NCBI GenBank assembly: GCA_021838765.1
Contig: JAKCCY010000064.1
Span: 1 to 14,569 of the forward strand
Length of the DNA stretch: 14,569 bases
Reading direction: 5' to 3'
Source of the DNA: Nitrospirota bacterium
Lineage (GTDB): Bacteria; Nitrospirota_A; Leptospirillia; Leptospirillales; Leptospirillaceae
The translations under genes and the position numbers were made by a program. Shown here one piece after another: positions 7,449 through 14,498 of this stretch; position 1 is the stretch's first letter; every line of letters starts with the position of its first letter. The notes under the pieces were generated by a model. That model worked only from the letters and a program-made list of their open reading frames with translations. It ran no database searches and was not told where the DNA came from.

Positions 7449-7477
7449 ACTCTAATATTTAAAGAAGTTCAAGTCAA
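7449..7477 (-). promoter_or_regulatory. Promoter of the phosphodiesterase gene, possibly giving a leaderless mRNA
   Basis: On minus, TTGACT (7472-7477, five of six) is followed after 17 bp by TAGAGT (7449-7454, four of six). Transcription would start near 7441-7443, at the ATG itself. No clear Shine-Dalgarno is present, which agrees with a leaderless message. Confidence 0.4.
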
Positions 7478-7489
7478 TATGGAGATTTT

Positions 7490-7520
7490 AAATGATGATC
7501 TGTGATGATTCATCATGATT
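7490..7520. repeat. Cluster of TGATGAT/ATCATCA repeats upstream of the phosphodiesterase gene
   Basis: A perfect 13-bp palindrome, TGATGATTCATCA (7503-7515), is flanked by further copies of the half-site (AATGATGAT at 7491-7499, ATCATGATT at 7512-7520). It lies just upstream of the proposed -35 and could be an activator or repressor site. Confidence 0.4.
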
Positions 7521-7564
7521 CCTGAAAATCATTTTCCGGAGAAAGCATCATTGCCGTTCCCGTC

Positions 7565-8035
7565 TCAAGACGGCTTTTTGGCAAAACAGATAAGATGGAG
7601 ACGGTTGTAATGACCAGCCATCAAATAGTCGGGCATATATCCACCGTCGAGAAAAAACCGGACATTCTCCCCAAGTCTCAGCATCGTGCAGACAGAGATC
7701 TTGTGGCATGTTTTCGGGGCGGCCTCCTCGATGGCCCTCATCAGGGCGGCGCCGATTCCTTTTCTCTGGTGGTCCGGGGAAACAGAAAGCTTCCGGACAA
7801 CCCAGACTCCCTCAAGATCCCTTGCCCTGACCGATCCAAGAACCTCTCCCGTTTTTGAACGGGCCACAATGACTGTCATCTCCTGAAGGTCGGACAAAAG
7901 CTCCCCGCTCGTTTCTCCCGTCCAGAGAGCAACATCAAATTCACCCGAATGATGAGCAAAAGCTTTTGCCTGAATAGCAAGGACAGAAGGAACATCCTCC
8001 GGCAGAGCCGGAGAAAGGGTGATGTTCTCTGTCAT
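7565..8035 (-). CDS. GNAT-family N-acetyltransferase
   Basis: This 156-residue protein has the Gcn5-related acetyltransferase core. The clearest mark is motif A, VRKLSVSPDHQRKGIGAALM (about 80-99), with the acetyl-CoA pyrophosphate loop Q-R-K-G-I-G at 90-95. It is preceded by a beta strand pair (TVIVARSKTGEVLGSVRARD). The acceptor substrate cannot be deduced. Its ATG overlaps the stop of the upstream SDR gene as ATGA, so the two are translationally coupled within the glycogen phosphorylase operon. The stop codon lies inside a small hairpin (7560-7573). Confidence 0.8.
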   Translation of the reverse strand: MTENITLSPALPEDVPSVLAIQAKAFAHHSGEFDVALWTGETSGELLSDLQEMTVIVARSKTGEVLGSVRARDLEGVWVVRKLSVSPDHQRKGIGAALMRAIEEAAPKTCHKISVCTMLRLGENVRFFLDGGYMPDYLMAGHYNRLHLICFAKKPS

Positions 8036-8736
8036 GAAAATGCGCCCAGACGGTTTAGGAGAATTTCAGGCGAAACGGCATAAGGAGACAGGTCCCGGAC
8101 ATACCGGATCGTTTTTAAAATATCGCTTGTCTGGATCATCTCCGCTTCCGGAACCGGCGCCCCAGAGACCATGGGCGTTGCGACATACCCCGGACAAATG
8201 GCAAAAGCCTTCACGCCGTGGGGGGCCCCTTCGGCCAGAAGAGACCCGGTCAGTCCCCGAAGCGCGAACTTGGTCATCGAATACAGCGATGAGCCTGCCC
8301 ATGCCTCCGTTCCTGCAACGGAGGAGATATTGACGATCAGTCCGCTGCCTCTTTCTTTCATCCCGGGAAGAATCGCCTGCGACAGGAGAAACGGTGCCCG
8401 GAGATTCACAGACATCAGGGTTTCGTAGTCCTTGTCCGTCAGTTTCTCGATGGGGGCGAAGACGAGCCCGCCGGCATTGTTCACCAGAATATCGACCCGG
8501 GGAAGCTCTTCACGGACTTTTCGGATCAGGCTCCTGATCCCCTCATCGGTTGAAAGATCCGCCGCATGAGAGATCGCCTTGCCTTTTTTCGACCGGGCTT
8601 CCGCAAGGAAGCTCTCCAGAAGCTCATGTCGTCTGCCGGTCACAAGGACCGTATAGCCTTCCTCCAGAAGACCCATGGCAACCTCACGGCCGATTCCGGA
8701 GGTCGAACCCGTTACAAGCGCTGTCAAAACACCCAT
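8032..8736 (-). CDS. Short-chain dehydrogenase/reductase
   Basis: The protein has 234 residues from ATG 8736, which has AAGGAGG 7 nt upstream; the frame reaches 8799, inside the previous gene's end, but without such support. It is a classical SDR with TGSTSGIG (9-16), NNAG (86-89), Asn111, Ser139, Tyr152 and Lys156 (YSMTK). The GRR after the second strand suggests NADP. It differs clearly from the SDR at 5120-5860 and lacks the YdfG C-terminal signature. It follows glycogen phosphorylase by 26 bp and overlaps the GNAT gene, which places it in one operon. A 3-oxoacyl-ACP reductase-like activity is possible, but the substrate is unknown. Confidence 0.85.
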   Translation of the reverse strand: MGVLTALVTGSTSGIGREVAMGLLEEGYTVLVTGRRHELLESFLAEARSKKGKAISHAADLSTDEGIRSLIRKVREELPRVDILVNNAGGLVFAPIEKLTDKDYETLMSVNLRAPFLLSQAILPGMKERGSGLIVNISSVAGTEAWAGSSLYSMTKFALRGLTGSLLAEGAPHGVKAFAICPGYVATPMVSGAPVPEAEMIQTSDILKTIRYVRDLSPYAVSPEILLNRLGAFS

Positions 8737-8762
8737 ATTTCTGCCTCCTTGAAAGTGATTGG

Positions 8763-11228
8763 CTAAATCGTTTTTCGCGTGACCCTTTTGGCTCCCCATA
8801 CATCCTCGGCATACTGAAGAATGGTCCTGTCACTTGAAAATTTCCCCATATTGGCCACATTCAGGATCGATGACCGCGCCCATTTTTCCTGGTCTCGGTA
8901 GGCCAGATCCACGGCTTTCTGGGCATTTCTGTAGGATGCGTAGTCCGCCAGAAGAAAGAACGGGTCAGCCGTCAGGAGAGATTCGACGACCGGTTTGTAA
9001 AGAGTCGGGTTATCGGGCGAAAAATACCCCGAGCCGATCATGTCGATCGCCTGTTTCAGGTCCTTTTGGGTTTCATAGTGTTCCCATGGACGATACCCGG
9101 TCTTTTTCAGATGGAGGATCCCGTCAGCCTTCATTCCAAAAATGAAGATGTTCTCCTCCCCCACTTCGGAGGCAATTTCAATATTGGCTCCGTCAAGGGT
9201 TCCGATCGTCAGCGCACCGTTTAAGGACAGCTTCATGTTTCCGGTTCCGGAAGCTTCGGTTCCCGCAGTCGAGATTTGCTCTGAAAGATCCGCCGCGGGA
9301 ATGATCATCTCGGCGTTCGAAACACTGTAATTGGGGATGAAGACCACCTTCAGGCGATTTCCGACACGATGGTCGTGATTCACGATCTCGCCGACATCAT
9401 TGATCAGGCGGATGATCATCTTGGCCATCTGATACCCTGGAGCCGCCTTTCCGGAAAAGATCACCGTTCTCGGCTGATGATCCTCTCCCGGGGAACTGAT
9501 AATCTCCTGATACCTCGTGACCACGTGAAGGACATTCAGGAGTTGCCTCTTGTATTCGTGGATCCGCTTGATCTGGACATCGAAAATCGAGTCCGCCGGA
9601 ACCTCCACGTGAAGGGTATTTTTGATGAAAGAGGCAAGGCATTCCTTGTTCTTCCGCTTGACCTCGAGAAAAGCCGACCTGAAATCTCCATCGTCCGCAA
9701 GTGGCACCAGGTTCTTTAAAAGGGAGAGATCCCTTGTCCACTCCGAGCCGATCTTCTCCGATATCAGCGATGAAAGACCCGGATTTGCCTGTTTCAGCCA
9801 TCGCCTTGGGGTGATCCCGTTGGTGATATTGATGATTTTGCCGGGAGAAAATCGTTCAAGATCCGAAAAGATCGTCTCCTTCATCAGATCTGTATGGATT
9901 TTGGCCACTCCGTTGACCCGGTGGCTTCCGACAAAAGCCAGGTGAGCCATGCGAACCTTCTTGGGTGGACCGTCATCGATGATGGAAATTCTCTGGAGAA
10001 GGGCGTTATCGCCGGGATAGCTTGCCCGGACCTCTTTCAGGAAGCGATAGTTGATCTCATAGATGATCTGCATGTGCCTTGGAAGGACCGACTCCATAAG
10101 ATCCACCGGCCAGGTCTCGAGAGCCTCCGGCATCAGCGTGTGATTGGTGTAGGCAAAGGTTTTTGTCGTAATCGAAAAAGCCCTGTCCCAGTCGAGATGT
10201 TTTAGGTCGACAAGAATGCGCATCAGTTCGACGATCGCAATGGAGGGGTGGGTGTCGTTCAGCTGGATCGCCACCTTGTCCGGGAGGCGATCGAAGTTGT
10301 CATGATATTTTCCGAACCGGTAAAGGATGTCGGAAAGCGATGCCGAGACAAAAAAGTATTGCTGCTTGAGCCGCAGTTCCCGCCCCATGAGAGTGGAGTC
10401 ATCGGGATAAAGGACCTTCGAGATGTTCTCCGACTGGTTCTTGTCCTCGACGGCCTTGATATAATTTCCCTCATTGAAATAGGAAAGCTCAAATTCGTGG
10501 GAAGCTTTCGCGGACCAGAGCCTCATATTGTTGACGGTATTGGTCATGTAGCCGGGAACCGGGGTGTCGTAGGCCATGGCCATGACGTCGCTCGTGTCCA
10601 CCCAGTGATAGCGGACAACCCCCTTTTCATCGGCATACTCCACAACCCGTCCATAGAACTTGACCGGATAGAGGACCTCAGGACGGGAGAACTCCCACGG
10701 ATTTCCGTAACGAAGCCAGTTGTCCGGGCTCTCCACTTGCTGTCCATTCAGGATCCGCTGAAAAAACATTCCATATTCGTATCGGATTCCATATCCGAAT
10801 CCCGGGATGCCAAGTGTCGCCATGGAGTCCAGGAAGCAGGCGGCAAGTCGCCCGAGGCCGCCATTTCCGAGACCTGCATCGGGCTCGGCCTCAAAGACAT
10901 CGTCAGGAGAAATGGAGAGATCCTCCAGCGCCTTCTTGGCCATTTCGAGAAGACCCAGATTGTCGAGGCAATTCGAAAGAGCCCTCCCCATGAGAAACTC
11001 AAGGGAAAAATAGTAGACACGCTTGACATCCTGATCGTAATAGCTCCTCAGCGTGCTCATGAGCTCACTGACAACCTTGTCGCGGGCAACATGGGAAAGG
11101 CTGACAAACCAGTCGTGGGCCATGGCGTTGATCTGGTCCTTGCCCGCCGAATACGTGAGGTGGTCAGAAATAAGCTGTCTCAAGGAATCGATCTGTTCGT
11201 CAGGAAGTCTGACATCTTGCTCACCCAT
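8763..11228 (-). CDS. glgP: Glycogen/starch/alpha-glucan phosphorylase
   Basis: This 821-residue cytoplasmic enzyme releases glucose-1-phosphate from alpha-1,4-glucans using phosphate and pyridoxal phosphate. It is full length for the GT35 family. Signatures include YFSLEFLMGR (73-82), AGLGNGGLGRLAACFLDS (118-135), QLNDTHPSIAI (322-332), FAYTNHTLMPEALE (358-371), NITNGITPRRW (467-477) and VQIKRIHEYKRQ (551-562). The PLP site is EASGTGNMK, with the Schiff-base lysine at Lys666, followed by LNGALTIGTLDGANIE. The start ATG has AGGAG 6 nt upstream. It is the first gene of a minus-strand operon with the SDR and GNAT genes. No other glycogen genes are in the window. Confidence 0.97.
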   Translation of the reverse strand: MGEQDVRLPDEQIDSLRQLISDHLTYSAGKDQINAMAHDWFVSLSHVARDKVVSELMSTLRSYYDQDVKRVYYFSLEFLMGRALSNCLDNLGLLEMAKKALEDLSISPDDVFEAEPDAGLGNGGLGRLAACFLDSMATLGIPGFGYGIRYEYGMFFQRILNGQQVESPDNWLRYGNPWEFSRPEVLYPVKFYGRVVEYADEKGVVRYHWVDTSDVMAMAYDTPVPGYMTNTVNNMRLWSAKASHEFELSYFNEGNYIKAVEDKNQSENISKVLYPDDSTLMGRELRLKQQYFFVSASLSDILYRFGKYHDNFDRLPDKVAIQLNDTHPSIAIVELMRILVDLKHLDWDRAFSITTKTFAYTNHTLMPEALETWPVDLMESVLPRHMQIIYEINYRFLKEVRASYPGDNALLQRISIIDDGPPKKVRMAHLAFVGSHRVNGVAKIHTDLMKETIFSDLERFSPGKIINITNGITPRRWLKQANPGLSSLISEKIGSEWTRDLSLLKNLVPLADDGDFRSAFLEVKRKNKECLASFIKNTLHVEVPADSIFDVQIKRIHEYKRQLLNVLHVVTRYQEIISSPGEDHQPRTVIFSGKAAPGYQMAKMIIRLINDVGEIVNHDHRVGNRLKVVFIPNYSVSNAEMIIPAADLSEQISTAGTEASGTGNMKLSLNGALTIGTLDGANIEIASEVGEENIFIFGMKADGILHLKKTGYRPWEHYETQKDLKQAIDMIGSGYFSPDNPTLYKPVVESLLTADPFFLLADYASYRNAQKAVDLAYRDQEKWARSSILNVANMGKFSSDRTILQYAEDVWGAKRVTRKTI

Positions 11229-11303
11229 GCGGTTCTCCTGTCAACAACAAGAATAAGTTCCGGATCCATCAGCTGGCGTTCGGTGAGGGGAAAGGAGTGG
11301 TGG

Positions 11304-11331
11304 AGGAAGAGCCAGAAGACTGGCTCTTCCT
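11304..11331. terminator. Perfect 12-bp hairpin between the Slp lipoprotein gene and glgP
   Basis: Arms 11304-11315 and 11320-11331 pair perfectly around the loop AAGA. It lies 10 nt after the lipoprotein stop, where a terminator would be expected, but no T tract follows on either strand. It may act as an RNA-processing or 3'-end-protecting element instead. Confidence 0.5.
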
Positions 11332-11340
11332 GGAGGAAAG

Positions 11341-11955
11341 CTAAAAGAAACCGGGAAAACCCATCCCTGGCCCCATCATGCCCGGATACATGCCCCCGCC
11401 GAACCCTCCGTCCATCGGGCCCATCATTTCATCATAGGGCATGGGTGGCGGTGGTGGAGACGCCGCATGGATATGGTGCGCGCGAATGACGGGAATGATC
11501 TTTGTCGTTCCATCGAGCAGTTTCCGGGTGACAGGCTTTGAGATGGTTCCCATGACCTCGACATCTCTGCCTGCCTTGTAGCGATCCTCCGGAAGAGGCT
11601 CATCGGTCAGGATCTCGAATGTTCCCATCGACGGCTTGTCATGATCGGGATGAAGCTCTTTTCCAAGAGGATACTCCCGAACATCGACCTGCCCCAGGAG
11701 TCCCTCCCTTTTGACGCTGATGATCTCCCCACCAAGGATAACATGCTGCCCTTCAAGCGCATGGGGATGATGTTCGATTTCCCGGAACAGGATCGAACGG
11801 TCCGCCCACTTGACCTCATTGCCGCTAAAAGGGGGCGGATCGAAATAGGAACAGCCTCCAGAAAAAGCCAAAACAGAAAACGTCGCAAAGGCGAGAAGCG
11901 CCGGGGCGTTTTTTCTTTTGCTTCTGATGGAGGAATTTTTGACGCCGATGATCAT
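11341..11955 (-). CDS. Slp-family outer-membrane lipoprotein with Met/Gly/Pro-rich tail
   Basis: The product is 204 residues from ATG 11955, with GGAGG 7 nt upstream; the frame runs on to 12198 without support. A charged start, a hydrophobic stretch and Cys35 in AFSGGC form a somewhat unusual lipobox (Ser rather than Leu at -3). The Slp core covers about 45-165. It includes VKWADRSILF, LEGQHVILGGEIISVKREG, VREYPLG, PSMGTFEI, YKAGRDVEVMGTI and a PVIRAHHIHA end. Slp proteins are starvation- or acid-induced outer-membrane lipoproteins of unknown mechanism. Residues 166-204 are an extra tail with five consecutive prolines, then eight Met and eleven Gly, ending FPGFF. This tail is not part of the usual family and could bind metal or the cell surface. 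The gene is divergent from hpnR. Confidence 0.8.
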   Translation of the reverse strand: MIIGVKNSSIRSKRKNAPALLAFATFSVLAFSGGCSYFDPPPFSGNEVKWADRSILFREIEHHPHALEGQHVILGGEIISVKREGLLGQVDVREYPLGKELHPDHDKPSMGTFEILTDEPLPEDRYKAGRDVEVMGTISKPVTRKLLDGTTKIIPVIRAHHIHAASPPPPPMPYDEMMGPMDGGFGGGMYPGMMGPGMGFPGFF

Positions 11956-12012
11956 TGTCTTGCCTCCCAGGGTCTGAATGTTCTGTAACGGTACGACACA
12001 AGAAACACCAAG

Positions 12013-12041
12013 AGCATAGCACCTCGACATGGAAAAAAAAA
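12013..12041 (-). promoter_or_regulatory. Candidate promoter of the Slp lipoprotein gene
   Basis: On minus, an extended -10 TGCTATGCT (core 12013-12018) follows a run of nine T at the -35 position with 17-bp spacing. The -35 match is weak, and the TG extension may compensate. Confidence 0.35.
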
Positions 12042-12164
12042 TGAACCGGAGCCAAAGAAAGCTTCCTGACGCCGGGGAAAGCCGGAAAACACCCGAATTT
12101 ACCCCCTTATTGACCGGGGATCGTGGCCATCCGAGAGCAAAGGGGAAGACTTGGCGCATCCCCT

Positions 12165-12195
12165 CATGATCTAATAGATCTATAAAACATGATCT
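12165..12195. promoter_or_regulatory. Palindrome and direct repeat upstream of hpnR, possible operator
   Basis: GATCT-AAT-AGATC (12168-12180) is a perfect palindrome. CATGATCT occurs at 12165-12172 and again at 12188-12195, about two helical turns apart. TAATAG and TATAAA, the best -10-like hexamers before hpnR, lie within this block, so a bound protein would cover the promoter. Confidence 0.4.
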
Positions 12196-12247
12196 CACTT
12201 GCCAGAAAAATCTTTTTTACCTTGTGATCAACCCTTAAGGAGACCTC

Positions 12248-13792
12248 ATGAAACTTCTTGCAGTCCATCCGAGCTCCCTGATGTACACCAAAATATATCT
12301 GAGACTTGAACCGCTTGGTCTTGAGCTTCTCGCCCAGGCCGCAAGAAAGGCCGGCCACGACGTTTATCTGATCGATCTCCAGGTCGAGACCCATCAGGAC
12401 CTCTACAAGGTCATCGACTCGTGGAAGCCGGATGCGGTGGCTTTTTCCCTGAACTACCTTGCCAATGTTCCCGAAGTGGTCGATCTGTCAAAAATGGCAA
12501 AGGCGAGACTTCCCGAATCCTTCGTTTTTGTCGGCGGACACAGTGCCTCTTTTGTCGCCAAAGACATTATAGAGCATTCCGGAGGGGCGATCGATTGCGT
12601 TTTGAAAGGGGAAGGCGAAGCGGCGGTCGTTCCGCTCCTCCTTGCGGCAGAAAACGACCGGAATGCGGTGATCAAGGTCCCGGGCGTCATCACAGCCGAC
12701 GGAGAGGGACCCCCTCCCCTCTTTGTCGAAAGCCTCGACGATCTGAGACCCGCCAGGGATCTGTTGAGACACCGGAAAAAATATTTTATCGGAGCCCTTG
12801 ATCCCTGCGCCTCCATCGAGTTTGCCCGGGGGTGCCCATGGGACTGCTCTTTTTGCAGTGCCTGGACTTTTTATGGTCGAAGCTACCGAACCGTCAGCGC
12901 CGACCGGGCGGTCGAAGATCTGGCCTCAATCGCCGAGCCTGGCGTTTTTATAGTGGACGATGTCGCCTTTATTCAGGACAAGACCGGCTTTGAAATTGGA
13001 GAGGCGCTCCTGAAAAAGGGGATCAAGAAAGAATACTACCTCGAAACCCGTGGAGATGTTCTTCTCCGGAACAAGGAGGTGTTCCGGTTCTGGAAAGAGC
13101 TTGGCATGCGCTATATGTTCATGGGAATCGAGGCGATCGACGAGGAAGGGCTGAAACTTCATCGGAAGAGGACATCCCTTGGAAAAAACTTTGAAGCGCT
13201 GGAGTTTGCCAGGTCTCTTGGAATCACCGTTGCCATCAATCTGATCGCCGATCCGGACTGGGACCGAAAACGCTTTGAAGTCGTCAGACAATGGTGCCTT
13301 GAGATTCCGGAAATCGTGAACATCAGCGTCAACACCCCTTACCCCGGAACGGAGAGCTGGCTGACCGAGTCGAGGAAAATCCAGACCAGGGACTATCGGC
13401 TGTTCGACATCCAGCACGCCGTATTGCCGACAAGGCTCCCTCTTCATGAGTTTTACGCCGAACTGGTCAAAACACAGCAGGTATTAAACATGAAACATCT
13501 TGGATGGCAAGCCCTCAAGGGAACCGCCTCCATTGTGGCAAGGCATCTTCTTCACGGGCAAACCAATTTTTTGAGAATGCTCTGGAAGTTCAACAGCGTC
13601 TACAATCCGAAGCTTCAAATGGCAGATCATGCCCAGCCAGTCAAATATGAAATGTCGCTCCCTCCCGCCAAGGAAAAAGGCGTCTACACAAACGTTCTTT
13701 TTATCCATGAGCCTCTGGGAAGAAAAGGACGCCAGCTCAACGACACAACCGAAGACTTTGTCAATGAAACGAGCATGGGAAAACATCTTTAG
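12248..13792 (+). CDS. hpnR: Hopanoid C-3 methylase, B12-binding radical SAM protein
   Basis: This 514-residue cytoplasmic or membrane-associated enzyme has an N-terminal B12-binding-like domain (about 1-145; MKLLAVHPSSLMYT, LEPLGLELLA, VFVGGHSASF, CVLKGEGEA). The radical SAM core has the 4Fe-4S motif RGCPWDCSFC, with Cys196, Cys200 and Cys203 (C-x3-C-x2-C). LETRGDVLLRNKEVFR, MGIEAIDEEGL and INLIADPDWDR are barrel segments. The C-terminal third has NTPYPGTESWLTES and the conserved LNMKHLGW and MLWKFNSVYNP stretches that I associate with HpnR. The reaction adds a methyl group at C-3 of ring A of hopanoids, as shown for HpnR in methanotrophs. It stands alone here without other hpn genes. The start is fixed by AAGGAG. 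Another B12-radical SAM methylase is the alternative, which I consider unlikely. Confidence 0.9.
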   Translation: MKLLAVHPSSLMYTKIYLRLEPLGLELLAQAARKAGHDVYLIDLQVETHQDLYKVIDSWKPDAVAFSLNYLANVPEVVDLSKMAKARLPESFVFVGGHSASFVAKDIIEHSGGAIDCVLKGEGEAAVVPLLLAAENDRNAVIKVPGVITADGEGPPPLFVESLDDLRPARDLLRHRKKYFIGALDPCASIEFARGCPWDCSFCSAWTFYGRSYRTVSADRAVEDLASIAEPGVFIVDDVAFIQDKTGFEIGEALLKKGIKKEYYLETRGDVLLRNKEVFRFWKELGMRYMFMGIEAIDEEGLKLHRKRTSLGKNFEALEFARSLGITVAINLIADPDWDRKRFEVVRQWCLEIPEIVNISVNTPYPGTESWLTESRKIQTRDYRLFDIQHAVLPTRLPLHEFYAELVKTQQVLNMKHLGWQALKGTASIVARHLLHGQTNFLRMLWKFNSVYNPKLQMADHAQPVKYEMSLPPAKEKGVYTNVLFIHEPLGRKGRQLNDTTEDFVNETSMGKHL

Positions 13793-13871
13793 GAATCATC
13801 TGGCCTGATACGCCGTGTGAGCTGGTAAAAATCATCTTTTGAGCGTGCCCCGAGCACCCATACTCTCTTGT

Positions 13872-13893
13872 GGAGGCCACTTGAGTGGCCTCC
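13872..13893. repeat. Hairpin after hpnR, either terminator or left end of an IS200-like remnant
   Basis: GGAGGCCAC-TTGA-GTGGCCTCC is a perfect 9-bp stem with a 4-nt loop, about 80 nt after the hpnR stop and just before the TnpA-like text. No T tract follows, so a subterminal hairpin of an IS200/IS605 element is at least as likely as a terminator. Confidence 0.5.
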
Positions 13894-13911
13894 TGAAAAA
13901 CTCAATCGCAA

Positions 13912-14159
13912 TACGGCATAGCAGATATCTTTGCCAGCGTCTGTGCGACTTCGATGCAGAGCTGATCAAAAATGTGCCGAGGACAAACATATTCATCTCT
14001 TGTGGAACAGCCTGAAAGGCGTTTTGAGCCGTCTGATCTGGAGAGGAAAACATCCGGAACTTCGCAAGAAACCTGGGTGCCGGCTCCTCCAGCTATTTTG
14101 CCGGAAGCTATGTCGGCACTCCCATCGAAAATATTTGCCCATACATCGACCAGGCTACA
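13912..14159 (+). pseudogene. IS200/IS605 TnpA transposase remnant (Y1 HUH), frameshifted and internally deleted
   Basis: TnpA-like text appears in pieces across all three frames. YGIADIFASVCA (from 13912) is followed by CDFDAELIKN (from 13944) in a second frame. CAEDKHIHLLW (from 13973) and NSLKGVLSRLIWRGKHPELRKK (from 14006) are in a third. LGAGSSSYFAGSYVGTPIEN and ICPYIDQA (from 14073) return to the first frame. HIH at 13988-13996 corresponds to the HUH metal-binding motif, and YFAGSYVG..PIE..YI matches the C-terminal end of the family. Intact proteins have roughly 15 more residues between the HUH motif and the LKG segment, so there is an internal deletion. The N-terminus is missing. It cannot encode a working transposase. 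Confidence 0.7.
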
Positions 14160-14200
14160 CTGAGATGGACATGGTTGATGTCGAGCCTCTCAAAGCCCAA

Positions 14201-14229
14201 TATCACGGACGGCTCTTCCGTCCGTGATA
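14201..14229. repeat. Strong 12-bp hairpin at the junction of the TnpA and TnpB remnants
   Basis: Arms 14201-14212 and 14218-14229 pair perfectly (TATCACGGACGG with its complement) around CTCTT. It lies at the 3' side of the TnpB fragment, where IS605-type elements carry their right-end hairpin and, in active elements, the guide-RNA scaffold. The TnpB-frame stop falls within it. Confidence 0.6.
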
Positions 14230-14445
14230 CCCTCCCCAATGGTCGACTCTGATCGGATTCCAAAGAAAGCGTGCGGTACTAACATCGGATGGAGTATGGT
14301 GCAGTTCCACCTGGCAAAAAACTTCCGCCTCGAAGGACTTTTGGGAGATCCAGTTGCAGGCTTCATTAAACTGCTCCATGGTCTCCAGAAGAGCCTTGGA
14401 CTGTTCCTTCGTCGTTGTCAGTTTGACTTTAAGTGTTTTATTAAT
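14203..14445 (-). pseudogene. TnpB (IS605 OrfB) N-terminal fragment
   Basis: Read on minus, residues KTLKVKLTTTKEQSKALLET and then MEQFNEACNWIS (14439 down to about 14340) match the N-terminal helix-turn region of IS605-type TnpB proteins. Similarity continues to VELHH near 14296 and then stops. The frame runs on through unrelated text to TGA at 14203-14205 inside the hairpin. The RuvC catalytic domain and zinc finger are absent, so no nuclease can be made. No ATG precedes the match: an in-frame TAA lies upstream, and ATT occupies the place of the start (14443-14445). This is a 5' fragment left by a large deletion. Confidence 0.7.
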
Positions 14446-14498
14446 GTTTTAATTGTGCTTAACATTCGTTTTCCTGTCAACCATTCAACAGAAAGGAA

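Larger units (their letters stand above)
11956..12247. other. Divergent intergenic region between the Slp lipoprotein gene and hpnR
   Basis: These 292 bp carry no convincing gene. The left half holds a candidate promoter for the lipoprotein gene, the right half palindromic sequence and the hpnR leader. The hpnR Shine-Dalgarno AAGGAG ends 6 nt before its ATG. No intrinsic terminator is visible. Confidence 0.5.

Noticed and set aside
7560..7579. CCGTC-TCAA-GACGG followed by CTTTTT, looking like a terminator on plus
   Set aside because: The T run is on the plus strand, where no gene ends. On minus, where the GNAT gene ends, no T tract follows. It may at most stop antisense transcription.
8032..8736. 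The two SDR genes as a recent duplication
   Set aside because: Beyond the shared SDR motifs the proteins differ throughout, and their C-termini belong to different subgroups.
10248..11489. Long plus-strand open frame of 413 codons
   Set aside because: It lies antisense to the unmistakable glycogen phosphorylase gene, has no family-like motifs and shows composition expected of a complementary-strand shadow.
11956..12198. N-terminal extension of the Slp lipoprotein frame
   Set aside because: It would bury the signal peptide, whereas ATG 11955 has GGAGG at the right distance and directly precedes a lipoprotein signal.
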